64,000 nucleotides of DNA, from NCBI GenBank assembly GCA_963836015.1, contig CAWIIF010000004.1:310001-374000 (forward strand), given 5' to 3'. Numbering within the stretch: the first letter of the stretch is position 1; each line of letters opens with the position of its first letter. The position numbers and the translations under genes are program-made. Below, one piece after another: positions 24,903 to 34,389 of this stretch. The DNA comes from CAWCDJ01 sp963836015 (GTDB taxonomy: Bacteria > Acidobacteriota > Terriglobia > Bryobacterales > Bryobacteraceae). Below the pieces are notes generated by a model. That model ran no database searches. It was given only the letters and a program-made list of their open reading frames with translations, and was not told the origin of the DNA.

Positions 24903-27191
24903 ATGAAAGAAGCTTCTAAAGTCCGGAAGATTGCCTTTGTCGGAGACCATTTGCCGCGCAAGTGCGGTATCGCCACTTTCACGTCCGACCTGCTCGCCGC
25001 CGTTGCAATCGCATACCCCCAGAGCCAGTGCCTCGCAGTGTCGGTCAACGACATTCCAGGCGGCTACGAATACCCGGAGGTGGTTCGCTTCGAGATCGAG
25101 GAGCAGGACCTATCGTCCTATCTGCGCGCCGCGGACTTCCTCAATATCAGCAACGTGGACATCGTCTGCCTGCAGCACGAGTTCGGCATTTTCGGCGGGA
25201 CTGTGGGCGGTCACATCCTGGCGCTCCTGCGCGAACTGAGAATGCCTGTCGTCACAACCCTTCATACCGTTCTGCAGGAGCCGAAAGCGGACCAGCGTCG
25301 CGTGATGAAGGAATTGATTTCACTTTCCACCCGGCTTGTGGTCATGGCCGAGCGCGGACGGCAGATGCTGCAGCAGGTATACCAGGCGCCGGCGGCCAAG
25401 ATCGATCTAATTCCCCACGGCATTCCCGATGTCGGCTTCGTCGATCCGACGTATTTCAAGGACCAGTTCGGGGTTGAAGGAAGAGTGGTGCTGCTCACGT
25501 TCGGCCTGCTCTCGCCGAACAAGGGCATCGAGAACGTGCTGAACGCCCTGCCGCAAATTCTGAGCGAGTTTCCCGAGGTGGTCTATATCGTCCTCGGCGC
25601 CACCCATCCCAACGAACTGCGGGAGCACGGCGAAGCTTACAGGCTCAGCCTTGAGATTCTGGCCAAGAAGAACAAGGTCGACAAGAACGTTATCTTCTAC
25701 GACCAGTTTGTAGATCTTGAAAGTCTCAAGGAGTTCATCGGCGCCGCGGACCTTTACATCACGCCTTACCTGAACGAAGCGCAGATCACGTCGGGCACGC
25801 TGGCTTATGCGTTTGGTGCGGGCAAAGCCGTGGTCTCCACGCCGTACTGGCACGCCGCGGAATTGCTGGCGGATGACCGCGGTACGCTGGTGCCATTCGG
25901 CGACGCCCCCGCCATCGCGCGCGAGGTGACGGCGTTGCTGCGGGACGACACACGCCGGCACGCCATTCGCAAAAACGCCTATAAGATCGGCCGCGACATG
26001 GTTTGGAGCAACGTGGCGCAGATGTATATGTGCTCGTTCGAGTGTTCCCGTCTGGATGGGGCTGCCCGAACGCGCAAGTTTCTGGCCACCAAGACGCTCG
26101 ACCAAAAGCCGCGGGTGCTGCCACCGATGAAGCTGAGTCACCTTTCGCGGATGACCGACTCCACCGGCGTCTTCCAACACGCTGTCTTCAGCGTGCCGAA
26201 TTTTTCCGAAGGCTATTGCACCGACGATAATGCTCGCGCCTTCGTCCTCGCGGTACTGCTTGGTGAGTTGGGCGAGGACCCGGAGTCCGTGCGGGCACTG
26301 GCCACTACCTCCGCTGCTTTCCTTCACCACGCTTTCGACCTCCGAGCGAAGCGCTTCCACAACCACCTGAGTTTTGACCGGCGCTGGCTGGATGAACTCG
26401 GATCGGAGGACTGTCAGGGAAGGGCGCTCTGGGCCCTCGGAATAGGAGTGGGACGTTCGCCATTCCGAAGTTTCCAGATGATGGCAGGGCAGTTGTTCGC
26501 GCTGGCGTTGCCCGCGATCACAGAGTTCACGTCGCCGCGGGCCTGGGCGTTCGGCCTGATCGGGATCCACGAATATCTGCGCCGTTTGAGCGGCGACAGC
26601 CTGGTCAACCAAACCCGGGAGACCCTGACCTGCCGGCTCATGGAACTCTTCGACGCGAGTGCACATTCGGATTGGCGCTGGTTCGAAGAGGAGCTGTCGT
26701 ACGACAATGCGAAGCTGGCGCAAGCCTTGATTGTGAGCGGACAGGCAACCGGACAACAAGCGGTGCTCGATCGGGGCCTCGAGGCCCTGCGCTGGCTGAC
26801 CGAATTGCAAATGTCCGAGAAGGGTCACTTCCGGCCGATTGGCAGCAATGGGTTCTACCGCCGCGGAGGCGCGCGGGCGACCTTCGATCAGCAGCCCGTT
26901 GAAGCGCAGGCAACGGTTTCGGCTTGTCTCGAAGCCTATCGTGCCACATCGGACTTCTGGTGGTACGAACACGCGCAGCGCGCTTTCGACTGGTTCATCG
27001 GCTGGAACGATCTTGGCCTGGAGCTCTACTCTCCCGGAACAGGCGGCTGCCGCGATGGGCTGCATGTCGATCGGGTCAACGGGAACCAGGGAGCCGAATC
27101 AACACTGGCCTTCCTGCTTTCCCTGGCGGAGATGCGATTGGCGCAGAACATCGTGACGAGCTTTAAAGAACCGATCGCCGCCGCCTTATAG
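24903..27191 (+). CDS. GT4 glycosyltransferase fused to an alpha/alpha-barrel domain
   Basis: 762 residues. Residues 1-390 are a GT-B, family 4 transferase: D-H-L-P-R-K-C-G-I-A-T-F at the N-terminus, T-F-G-L-L-S-P-N-K-G-I at the domain start for nucleotide-sugar binding, and the acceptor/donor loop near T-S-G-T-L-A-Y-A-F-G-A-G-K-A. Residues about 400-755 look like a six-hairpin toroid, with G-Y-C-T-D-D-N-A-R-A, E-D-C-Q-G-R-A-L-W-A-L-G, E-E-E-L-S-Y-D-N-A-K-L and the C-terminal G-G-C-R-D-G-L; repeated acidic residues face the presumed cavity. A transferase joined to a glycosidase-like domain could build and trim the same glycan. First gene of a four-gene operon, 8 bp before the next. Confidence 0.78.
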   Translation: MKEASKVRKIAFVGDHLPRKCGIATFTSDLLAAVAIAYPQSQCLAVSVNDIPGGYEYPEVVRFEIEEQDLSSYLRAADFLNISNVDIVCLQHEFGIFGGTVGGHILALLRELRMPVVTTLHTVLQEPKADQRRVMKELISLSTRLVVMAERGRQMLQQVYQAPAAKIDLIPHGIPDVGFVDPTYFKDQFGVEGRVVLLTFGLLSPNKGIENVLNALPQILSEFPEVVYIVLGATHPNELREHGEAYRLSLEILAKKNKVDKNVIFYDQFVDLESLKEFIGAADLYITPYLNEAQITSGTLAYAFGAGKAVVSTPYWHAAELLADDRGTLVPFGDAPAIAREVTALLRDDTRRHAIRKNAYKIGRDMVWSNVAQMYMCSFECSRLDGAARTRKFLATKTLDQKPRVLPPMKLSHLSRMTDSTGVFQHAVFSVPNFSEGYCTDDNARAFVLAVLLGELGEDPESVRALATTSAAFLHHAFDLRAKRFHNHLSFDRRWLDELGSEDCQGRALWALGIGVGRSPFRSFQMMAGQLFALALPAITEFTSPRAWAFGLIGIHEYLRRLSGDSLVNQTRETLTCRLMELFDASAHSDWRWFEEELSYDNAKLAQALIVSGQATGQQAVLDRGLEALRWLTELQMSEKGHFRPIGSNGFYRRGGARATFDQQPVEAQATVSACLEAYRATSDFWWYEHAQRAFDWFIGWNDLGLELYSPGTGGCRDGLHVDRVNGNQGAESTLAFLLSLAEMRLAQNIVTSFKEPIAAAL

Positions 27192-27199
27192 AAAGAGTT

Positions 27200-28654
27200 A
27201 TGGCCATTCACGTCAAACGTACCTCCACTATTCTCAACCCGGACCAGTCACGTGTTCTTCTCCGGCCTTTCAATCCCGGGGGTCCCGAGCGGGTCGCCAG
27301 GATCATCGCCCGGATCATGTCGCTTCCGGAAGACCGGGTCGGACCGATCCTGGACGAGGTCACCGCTGAATTCTCCCAGAGGCATCAGAACATTCGTGGC
27401 CTCTTTCTGGAACGTTTCGAACAAATCCGCGACCAATTACCGACAGATCAGGAATTGTGCGAACCAAGACGGCTTTTGATCGGCTCCTACTTCCTGGCCG
27501 AGTACTCCCTGGAATCCGCTGCCCTCTTCAATCCATCTATCGTCCCGCACCCTGACCAGACGGGAGTCGGCCCCGGCGCCCTGCGATTTATTCTCAGCCT
27601 TCGCGCCACAGGGGAAGGACACATTTCCTCCATCACGTTCCGAACCGGTATCATCCATCCGGACCAGCGGATCGAGGTTTTCCCCCCCGGTGGATTCCTC
27701 ACCGAACCGCGCCAGATCCCCAACCCCCTGTACGAGAAGGCGCTGTTTGAGCGGAAACTCTCGGAACTCAATTTGGCCGGCGAATTCACGCGCCGCGTTA
27801 TGAATAAAGTCGGGGAGACGTTCGCGCTGGACGAGCTGCGCGCCGCGCTTCAGGCCGAACAGTTCCGGCTGCCGGACGGGATGGCGCAGGAAGATCAAAG
27901 CACGTCGCAGGGGATCTGGATGCTGGCGCGGTCCAACTACGAGGTCCAATTTCGGCCCGAACAGGAGCTGTCCGAACGCATTCTCTTCCCGGGCACGCCG
28001 TCCCAGCGCAACGGCATCGAGGACGCCCGCTTCGTTTGCTTCCGGAACGAGGACGGCACTTGTGTCTACTATGCGACTTTCACCGCCTACGATGGCAGGG
28101 TTGTGGTGCCGGAACTGGTGGAAACATCGGATTTCCTTCTCTTCCGATTCAGAACCCTGAATGGCCCGGCCGCCGAAAACAAGGGCATGGCCCTGTTTCC
28201 CCGGAAAATCGGCGGCCACTATGCCATGCTTTCCCGCCAGGACAATGAAAACATCGACCTGATGTTTTCGGACAACATCCACTTCTGGAATGAGCACCGG
28301 GTCCTGCTCAAACCTGCCTTTTCCTGGGAACTCGTCCAACTCGGAAATTGCGGATCGCCGATCGAGACAGATGCCGGATGGCTGGTGCTCAGCCACGGCG
28401 TCGGCCCTATGCGAAAGTACTGCATCGGTGCGTTCCTCCTCGATCACGACGATCCCTCCAAGGTCCTCGGGCGGCTGCGTGAACCTCTGCTCAAACCGAA
28501 TCAGAACGAACGCGAAGGCTATGTACCGAATGTGGTGTATACCTGCGGCGCGCTGGTGCACAACGGCGAGTTGATCATTCCTTATGGTCTGGCCGATCAC
28601 GCCACGGGTTTCGCCACCGTCCCGCTCGCCGAGGTCCTGGCGGCTATGGAATGA
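27200..28654 (+). CDS. GH130-family mannoside phosphorylase or hydrolase (long form)
   Basis: 484 residues. After an N-terminal helical region of about 100 residues come five-bladed-propeller motifs of GH130: N-P-S-I-V-P-H-P, N-G-I-E-D-A-R-F-V (the Asp is the usual proton donor), L-F-P-R-K-I-G-G-H-Y-A, and L-G-N-C-G-S-P-I-E-T. GH130 enzymes phosphorolyse beta-1,4- or beta-1,2-mannosides; some members hydrolyse. The stop overlaps the next start as ATGA, so its expression is tied to the following GT4. Confidence 0.82.
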   Translation: MAIHVKRTSTILNPDQSRVLLRPFNPGGPERVARIIARIMSLPEDRVGPILDEVTAEFSQRHQNIRGLFLERFEQIRDQLPTDQELCEPRRLLIGSYFLAEYSLESAALFNPSIVPHPDQTGVGPGALRFILSLRATGEGHISSITFRTGIIHPDQRIEVFPPGGFLTEPRQIPNPLYEKALFERKLSELNLAGEFTRRVMNKVGETFALDELRAALQAEQFRLPDGMAQEDQSTSQGIWMLARSNYEVQFRPEQELSERILFPGTPSQRNGIEDARFVCFRNEDGTCVYYATFTAYDGRVVVPELVETSDFLLFRFRTLNGPAAENKGMALFPRKIGGHYAMLSRQDNENIDLMFSDNIHFWNEHRVLLKPAFSWELVQLGNCGSPIETDAGWLVLSHGVGPMRKYCIGAFLLDHDDPSKVLGRLREPLLKPNQNEREGYVPNVVYTCGALVHNGELIIPYGLADHATGFATVPLAEVLAAME

Positions 28655-29682
28655 CCGTCGCCCACAAGCGAGTGGCCGTGCTCTCCCCCGTCGCCTGGCG
28701 AACGCCTCCCCGGCAATACGGCGCCTGGGAGACGGTTGCAAGCAATATCACCGAAGGACTGGTCTCCCGTGGCTGGGATGTAACGTTGTTCGCCACCCGC
28801 GACTCCGTGACGCGCGCTCGCCTGCGTGCTGTAGTTGATCGGGGGTATGAAGAGGATCCAGCCATCGATCCCAAAGTAGCCGAGTACCTTCACATTTCCG
28901 AAGCGTTCGAGCACGCTTCCGAGTTCGACCTCATCCACAGCCACTACGACTTCATGGCGCTCTCGTACACCCGCCTGGTGAGGACGCCGGTCGTCACGAC
29001 CATCCACGGATTCTCGTCGTCCCGAATCATGCCCGTGTATGAGAAGTATCGCGATGGGTATTTTGTCTCGATCAGTAACTCTGATCGCGCGCCGGGGCTG
29101 AACTATCTGGCGACCGTCTATAACGGAATCGACCTCTCGTTGTATCCGCTCCAGGAGCGCAGCGGCGATCACCTCGTTTTCCTCGGCCGGATTCACCCGG
29201 ACAAAGGTGTCCATCTGGCGATCGAGGTTGCCCGCCTGAGCGGGTTGCCGCTGCTCATCGCGGGCATCATCCAGGATCGGACCTACTACCGGGAGCAGGT
29301 GGAGCCTCACCTGGATGAGACGATCCGCTACATCGGGCCGGTGGACGTGCCGGGCAAAAACGAGTTGTTCGCGCGTGCCCGAGCGCTGCTGCACCTGAAC
29401 ACCATCCCGGAGCGATTCGGACTCGTCCTGGCGGAGGCCAACGCCGCCGGCGTGCCCGTGATCGCCATGGATCTCGGCTCCTGCCGGGAGGTGATCAAAG
29501 ACGGGCAGACAGGCTTCCTGGTCAATGATGTCCACGAGGCGGCGCAGGTCCTGAAACGCCTCGGTGAAATCGACCGTCACACGTGCCGCGAACGGGTCCG
29601 GAAGAATTTCTCGATCGAGACGATGGTGGAGGCGTACGAACAGGTTTATCAGACGATTTTCGAATTGGAAGCGAACAGATGA
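28651..29682 (+). CDS. GT4 family glycosyltransferase
   Basis: 343 residues, GT-B fold. S-P-V-A-W-R-T-P-P-R-Q-Y-G-A-W-E near the N-terminus and L-G-R-I-H-P-D-K-G in the nucleotide-sugar domain are typical; the catalytic loop E-R-F-G-L-V-L-A-E-A-N-A-A-G holds the E-x7-E pattern. It should transfer a sugar from a nucleotide donor, plausibly GDP-mannose given its neighbours. ATGA overlaps at both ends bind it tightly between the two GH130 genes. Confidence 0.87.
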   Translation: MTVAHKRVAVLSPVAWRTPPRQYGAWETVASNITEGLVSRGWDVTLFATRDSVTRARLRAVVDRGYEEDPAIDPKVAEYLHISEAFEHASEFDLIHSHYDFMALSYTRLVRTPVVTTIHGFSSSRIMPVYEKYRDGYFVSISNSDRAPGLNYLATVYNGIDLSLYPLQERSGDHLVFLGRIHPDKGVHLAIEVARLSGLPLLIAGIIQDRTYYREQVEPHLDETIRYIGPVDVPGKNELFARARALLHLNTIPERFGLVLAEANAAGVPVIAMDLGSCREVIKDGQTGFLVNDVHEAAQVLKRLGEIDRHTCRERVRKNFSIETMVEAYEQVYQTIFELEANR

Positions 29683-30581
29683 TCAGACGATACGCCCACA
29701 ACCCGATCCTCACGAAAGCCGACATCCCTTACCCGGTTGAAACCGTTCACAACGCAGCCGTAGTAAAGCGCGAGAACGAATACATTATGCTGTTCCGATC
29801 CCATCTCCGCACGGGACGGTCGATCATTGGCTTGGCACGCAGCCCTGACGGATTCCATTTCACCGCCGATGCGGAGCCCTTTCTGACTCCTGCGGCGGAA
29901 GAGTTCAGCGTCGAGGACCCGCGAGTGACCCTGGTGGGAGGCGAGTACCTGATCACATACAGCGTCTACTCTCGAGATGGAGTGCAAATCGCACTGGCCA
30001 AGACGCACGATTTCAGCAGACTGGAAAGCCTTGCTCTCATTACGGAGGCGGACTACCGGAATGTGGTGATCTTTCCCGAGAAGTTTGGCGGCCTCTATGC
30101 CCGGCTGGACCGGCCCCATTCGGAAATCGCGCCGTGGTCCATCTGGATTTCCTATTCTCCAGACCTACGCTTTTGGGGCGAGTCCCAGCTCATCATGAGG
30201 CCCGAACCATATCACTGGGATGAGATGAAGATCGGTCCGGGCGCGCCGCCGATCAAAACGGACCAGGGATGGCTGTCCATTTATCACGGTGTTTTCCGAA
30301 CGATGGACGGGTCAGTATACCGCTTGGGGGTCGCTCTTCATGATCTGCAGAACCCGGCGAAGATCATCGGCGTGGGCGACTCGTGGATCTTGCAGCCGGA
30401 AGATCCCTGGGAAGTCACGGGGTATGTCCACAACGTCGTGTTCACCTGCGGAGCTGTTGCGGAGCCCGATGGAACGGTGAAGATCTATTGGGGCGGCGCG
30501 GACACAGTCATGTGTGTGGGCGAAGCCAATGTCTCCGACCTGGTCGCGTTGTGCCTGGATCACGCGAGACCGGCAAAATGA
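29679..30581 (+). CDS. GH130-family mannoside phosphorylase (short form)
   Basis: 300 residues; ATG 29679 overlaps the preceding stop (ATGA), so I preferred it to an open frame starting further upstream. GH130 motifs: N-P-I-L-T at the N-terminus, V-H-N-A-A-V, F-S-V-E-D-P-R-V (proton-donor Asp), K-I-G-P-G-A-P-P-I and the C-terminal Y-W-G-G-A-D-T. This compact form resembles mannosylglucose or beta-1,2-mannobiose phosphorylases. No signal peptide: cytoplasmic. Last gene of the operon; the 69-bp gap after it, convergent with the next gene, shows no clear terminator. Confidence 0.87.
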   Translation: MIRRYAHNPILTKADIPYPVETVHNAAVVKRENEYIMLFRSHLRTGRSIIGLARSPDGFHFTADAEPFLTPAAEEFSVEDPRVTLVGGEYLITYSVYSRDGVQIALAKTHDFSRLESLALITEADYRNVVIFPEKFGGLYARLDRPHSEIAPWSIWISYSPDLRFWGESQLIMRPEPYHWDEMKIGPGAPPIKTDQGWLSIYHGVFRTMDGSVYRLGVALHDLQNPAKIIGVGDSWILQPEDPWEVTGYVHNVVFTCGAVAEPDGTVKIYWGGADTVMCVGEANVSDLVALCLDHARPAK

Positions 30582-30650
30582 GCGCGGCATCTGGGTCATT
30601 CCGATCCGGGCTCCGTCGATACGTAGCCGGCGAAAGCACGGCTCCGCAAC

Positions 30651-32882
30651 TCAATCCGCGAGTGGGTTGGGGCGTATTTGAAAACGGACTACCTTGGCGG
30701 TAGTGCCCTTGCCGGTCTCGCTGTGGAACGGTGTACGGGTACCCCAAGTCGTCCAGACTCCCTTTCCTCTCCATCCAGCCTTGGGATCATCAACCCGGCC
30801 GTCCATCCCTTTCGCGAAGAAGCCGAGGGGATAGGGTACGCGCAAGACCAGGAATTTTCCGTTCACCAGCGGGAGCAGCGAGTCCGAGCCGTTCCCGGTG
30901 GCGATGGGAGTGTTCTTCCCAAGCCCCAGAGTATCGAACTGGTCTACCCAATCGTAGTAGTGTGAGTCGGCGCTGCCGGACTCATTCAGGTTCTGGAAAT
31001 TCGGTCCGGGCGTCGGGTATAGCGTCCATCCTTCCGGACACTGCTGCCCGGTGGCCTTTGGCCCGTTGAGCGGCCCTTTGCACTTGCGCCGGTCGAAGCT
31101 GGCCAGATGCCCGCTTCCCAGAGCCACCCAGGCGACACCATTGCCATCCACATCCATGCCGCGCGGCGAATAGCCCCGGAACCGCGCCTTGGGATTATTC
31201 CAGGGGACCTCGTAGTATTCGGCCAGAGCGGTCTCCGGAGGATGTGACCCCGGATTCAGCCGCACGATCCCGCCCGGGAATCCCAGGACACTGCCCCAGA
31301 TCATACCGTCGGGGCCCACGGCGAGACCGTAGAACGCGGCGTTGAGGCGCGTATCCTTGCGCGGGTCGGGTGCCGTGTTGACAGCGGATGAAGTGCCGAG
31401 GCTTTCCCCGCTGGGGGCCGTGACCACTCTCTGCTCGGCCTCCACATAGGCGTCGCGCTTGCCATTACCGTTGGTGTCCAGGATCAGCGCCGTCCAGCCT
31501 TGCGATTTCTGCTCGTCGTGCGTCTGGTCCCATACCTTGGTGTTGAGCCAGCCCACCACTCCGCCTCCCCCGCCGCTGCTGGTCCACAGCGTGTTGTTGG
31601 CATCGTGCGCAAAAATCAGGTGATGTGTGCCGAAGCAGGTATCGATCATCGAGGTCTGCCTGGTTGAGGGGTCATATACGGCGAGCTGGCGACCGGAGCG
31701 CTCCAGCGGCGTGAGCTTAGCCGAATCGAGGTTCGACCCCGCCTTGCAGTACGAGGGGTCTTCAGGCGGACGGATTCGCGACGTGTACCATAGACGCCCG
31801 CGCTCATCGAACATCGGGTTGTGAACTGTAGTGTGGCTGTCCCAGATCGCTTCATCGCCCCAGAACACCGAGGGCTGCAGCGGCTTCGGCTGCCCGGGGG
31901 TATCCGGATCGCGGTAGGGGACCTTCAATTGGCTCGGGATGTTGTGCACCGGATCCAGCACGGGCAAGTAATCGCGGCTTTCCTCGGGCGATCCGTAGAT
32001 TAAGCCATTCGCGTTGATATTCGGGTTACGCTTGTCGGTCGAGATCTCGTCGTGCAGATAGGCTTTGGGATCAGCCCAATCCCATTGCGTAATCACAACG
32101 TTTCGCTCGATTCCTTGTGGCCGCGGCGGCGTCACCGCCGGCAGTTCCCCATGCTCGATCCGGCTGGTCCAATCGCCAAACAGTTCGGTGGCCCGGCGAA
32201 GGCCCAACTGCGACAAGCCGCCCATCATGGCCCTGCCGGCTTGTCCGGACTGCACCCGTCGCGCCCATGCCTGGGCAGGTGAATCGAACTTGCTGAACAG
32301 GGGAGGAATGGTACGCGTATATTGGTTCCCGAGTTGGTGGCAGGACTCGCAACTGTCGGTCTTGATCAGGTGGATCCACTGGTCCTGAGTGCGGATGTTC
32401 AGCGAAATCCCGTTGCCTGAAGGCCCAGTACCGGGGAATTCGTTCTTGTCGGGCACTCTGAGTAGGGCGTACCAGTAATTCGCGGGATAGAGTTGCGCAG
32501 CGGTTCTGGCGTCCGGCGCAACGGTAGGTGTCAGATTGACCGACACACCAGTCTCGGCTTCGAACTTGGGCGAATCCACCAGTCCGTAGCCACGCGCCCA
32601 GACGGTGTATTTTGCCTTGGGCAGATCGGGGATCAAGTACCGGCCCCGATCATCAGTGACCACTTCCTTAATGTAGCGCGTGGGCAGATCGGTGGTTTCG
32701 GCGATCACCCAGACGCCCGCTTCGGGTCCCTTGCTGGTCGAGACCACGCCGCCAATCTCGTCGGGCTTGAGTTTCACCGATGCAGGCTGTTGTGCATCCA
32801 GACGGGTCCGCGTGCCAGTGAGGTATCCGGCACTGGCGAGAGCCACAACCGCGCCGAAGGACAGAAATCTTGTGATCCTCAT
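30651..32882 (-). CDS. Secreted carboxypeptidase-regulatory/propeller protein with a c-type heme motif
   Basis: About 743 residues from ATG 32882, which has AGGAAGG upstream and gives a clean signal peptide. Residues about 45-125 form a carboxypeptidase-regulatory-like beta domain (D-D-R-G-R-Y-L-I-P-D-L-P). C-E-S-C-H near residue 180 is a heme c attachment motif followed by Q-L-G. The remainder is a streptogramin-lyase-like propeller (D-E-R-G-R-L-W-Y-T-S, A-V-G-P-D-G-M-I-W-G, P-R-G-M-D-V-D-G-N-G-V-A-W-V). Periplasmic electron transfer or heme-dependent chemistry is plausible but unproven. Confidence 0.75.
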   Translation of the reverse strand: MRITRFLSFGAVVALASAGYLTGTRTRLDAQQPASVKLKPDEIGGVVSTSKGPEAGVWVIAETTDLPTRYIKEVVTDDRGRYLIPDLPKAKYTVWARGYGLVDSPKFEAETGVSVNLTPTVAPDARTAAQLYPANYWYALLRVPDKNEFPGTGPSGNGISLNIRTQDQWIHLIKTDSCESCHQLGNQYTRTIPPLFSKFDSPAQAWARRVQSGQAGRAMMGGLSQLGLRRATELFGDWTSRIEHGELPAVTPPRPQGIERNVVITQWDWADPKAYLHDEISTDKRNPNINANGLIYGSPEESRDYLPVLDPVHNIPSQLKVPYRDPDTPGQPKPLQPSVFWGDEAIWDSHTTVHNPMFDERGRLWYTSRIRPPEDPSYCKAGSNLDSAKLTPLERSGRQLAVYDPSTRQTSMIDTCFGTHHLIFAHDANNTLWTSSGGGGGVVGWLNTKVWDQTHDEQKSQGWTALILDTNGNGKRDAYVEAEQRVVTAPSGESLGTSSAVNTAPDPRKDTRLNAAFYGLAVGPDGMIWGSVLGFPGGIVRLNPGSHPPETALAEYYEVPWNNPKARFRGYSPRGMDVDGNGVAWVALGSGHLASFDRRKCKGPLNGPKATGQQCPEGWTLYPTPGPNFQNLNESGSADSHYYDWVDQFDTLGLGKNTPIATGNGSDSLLPLVNGKFLVLRVPYPLGFFAKGMDGRVDDPKAGWRGKGVWTTWGTRTPFHSETGKGTTAKVVRFQIRPNPLAD

Positions 32883-32970
32883 ATTGCACCTTCCTAGCGT
32901 TTCACGCTGTGATCCGGTGAGCATCTACTCAATCCTGGACGGACAGTATATACCTGCCGGGCCATCGGGT

Positions 32971-34206
32971 TTACTTCTCGGACCTCACTAACACAAGAAC
33001 CAGCGCGGTAGCCAGCAACGGCACCAGGCTCGCGGCGATCAGGATCGGCTCGAACGAATAGCGGTCCGCTGTCCAGCCGATCAGGAACGTCGAGAGAATA
33101 GTGCCGGCACCGGCGCCGGCGCCGCTGTAGCCGCTTACGGACGCGACCCAATTGTTCGGGTAGAGATCGGAAGGCAGCGTCAATGCCATCGTCGACCATG
33201 CGGCATAGCAGCATGTCGTGATGCCGAACAGACCAGCGAGCAGCCACAGGTTCGACGTCGCGACGGCTGGGATCAACAGTGTCATGCCCAGGCCGCATAC
33301 GACGATTACGGCTTTGCGGGCGTCTACCACCTGCCACCCGCGGCGAACCAGCCAACTCGAAATGCCGCCGCCCAGGAAGTTGCCCGCGTCGGCGGCAAGA
33401 AAGGGAATCCAGAACGCGAGCACGCCCTGTTCGAGTCGGATATGCTTCGATACCAGGTACACCGCGAACCAATCCGTAATGAAGAACCAGACCGGGTCCG
33501 TGAGCGACTTGCCCAGGATGATGCCCCACGTCTGTTTCAAGCGCAACACGTCGCGCCAACTCGCCTTGGACAGCTGGAGACGGCACTCGGCACGATCTTC
33601 CAAAATCATGCGCCGTTCGGATTCGGAGAGGCGGGGATGCTCTTCGGGGCTCCGGTAGACCCGGCGCCAAACCAACAGCCATGCGAGCCCCAGCAAGCCG
33701 GGGACGGCGAACGCCGGCCGCCAACTGCCGAAGCAGTGATAGAGACCGAGCACCAGCAGCGGAGCCACCGCGGCGCCTACGGCCGAGCCGCTGTCGAACA
33801 AGGCCACCGCGAGGCCGCGCTCGCTGCGCGGAAACCACTCGCTCACAGCCTTGGTCGCGCCCGGCCAGTTGGCCGATTCGCCCGCGCCCAGGAGGAACCG
33901 GAATGCGCATAGGGAACGCAGGCCGCTCGCGAGCGGCGTCAGTATGGCCGCCAGCGAGTACCACAGCACGCTGAGCGACAGCCCTTTGCGCGTGCCGACG
34001 CGATCGATGAAGCGGCCCACGAATGCCTGCCCGAGCGTATACGCCACGCGGAATCCGACGATCACAATGGCGAACTGCTCGTTGGTCCAGTGGTAATCGG
34101 CCTTCAGGTAGGGCGCCATCACGCTGAGGGATTGGCGATCGATGTAGTTGATGACGGTGGAGGCGAACAGCAGGGCGCCGATCCACCAGCGGAATCGATT
34201 TGTCAA
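32971..34206 (-). CDS. MFS transporter, ACS family, hexuronate-type
   Basis: 411 residues with about 12 membrane helices. The N-terminus V-I-N-Y-I-D-R-Q-S-L-S, the loop G-R-F-I-D-R-V-G-T-R-K-G and G-A-G-E-S-A-N-W-P-G-A-T-K fit the anion:cation symporter group close to ExuT, which carries hexuronates. Inner-membrane proton-driven uptake of a sugar acid is likely. It is divergent from the secreted TIM-barrel gene (183-bp gap), which may supply the sugar. Confidence 0.87.
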   Translation of the reverse strand: MTNRFRWWIGALLFASTVINYIDRQSLSVMAPYLKADYHWTNEQFAIVIVGFRVAYTLGQAFVGRFIDRVGTRKGLSLSVLWYSLAAILTPLASGLRSLCAFRFLLGAGESANWPGATKAVSEWFPRSERGLAVALFDSGSAVGAAVAPLLVLGLYHCFGSWRPAFAVPGLLGLAWLLVWRRVYRSPEEHPRLSESERRMILEDRAECRLQLSKASWRDVLRLKQTWGIILGKSLTDPVWFFITDWFAVYLVSKHIRLEQGVLAFWIPFLAADAGNFLGGGISSWLVRRGWQVVDARKAVIVVCGLGMTLLIPAVATSNLWLLAGLFGITTCCYAAWSTMALTLPSDLYPNNWVASVSGYSGAGAGAGTILSTFLIGWTADRYSFEPILIAASLVPLLATALVLVLVRSEK

Positions 34207-34389
34207 ACAGCGCTCCGTGCCGGAAGGTCAAGAGGAGATTAACCAAAGTACGGAGAAGAGTCAATCGGAAAGAAGCGGGAGGAACGGGCACGGGATTTCA
34301 GCGCGTTCGCGCGCCTCTGAGCCGAGCTCCCCCCTGGCCTGGTGTCAGACGGGCTGGCGTAAATCCGGAAATCGAATCAGAATCTACAT

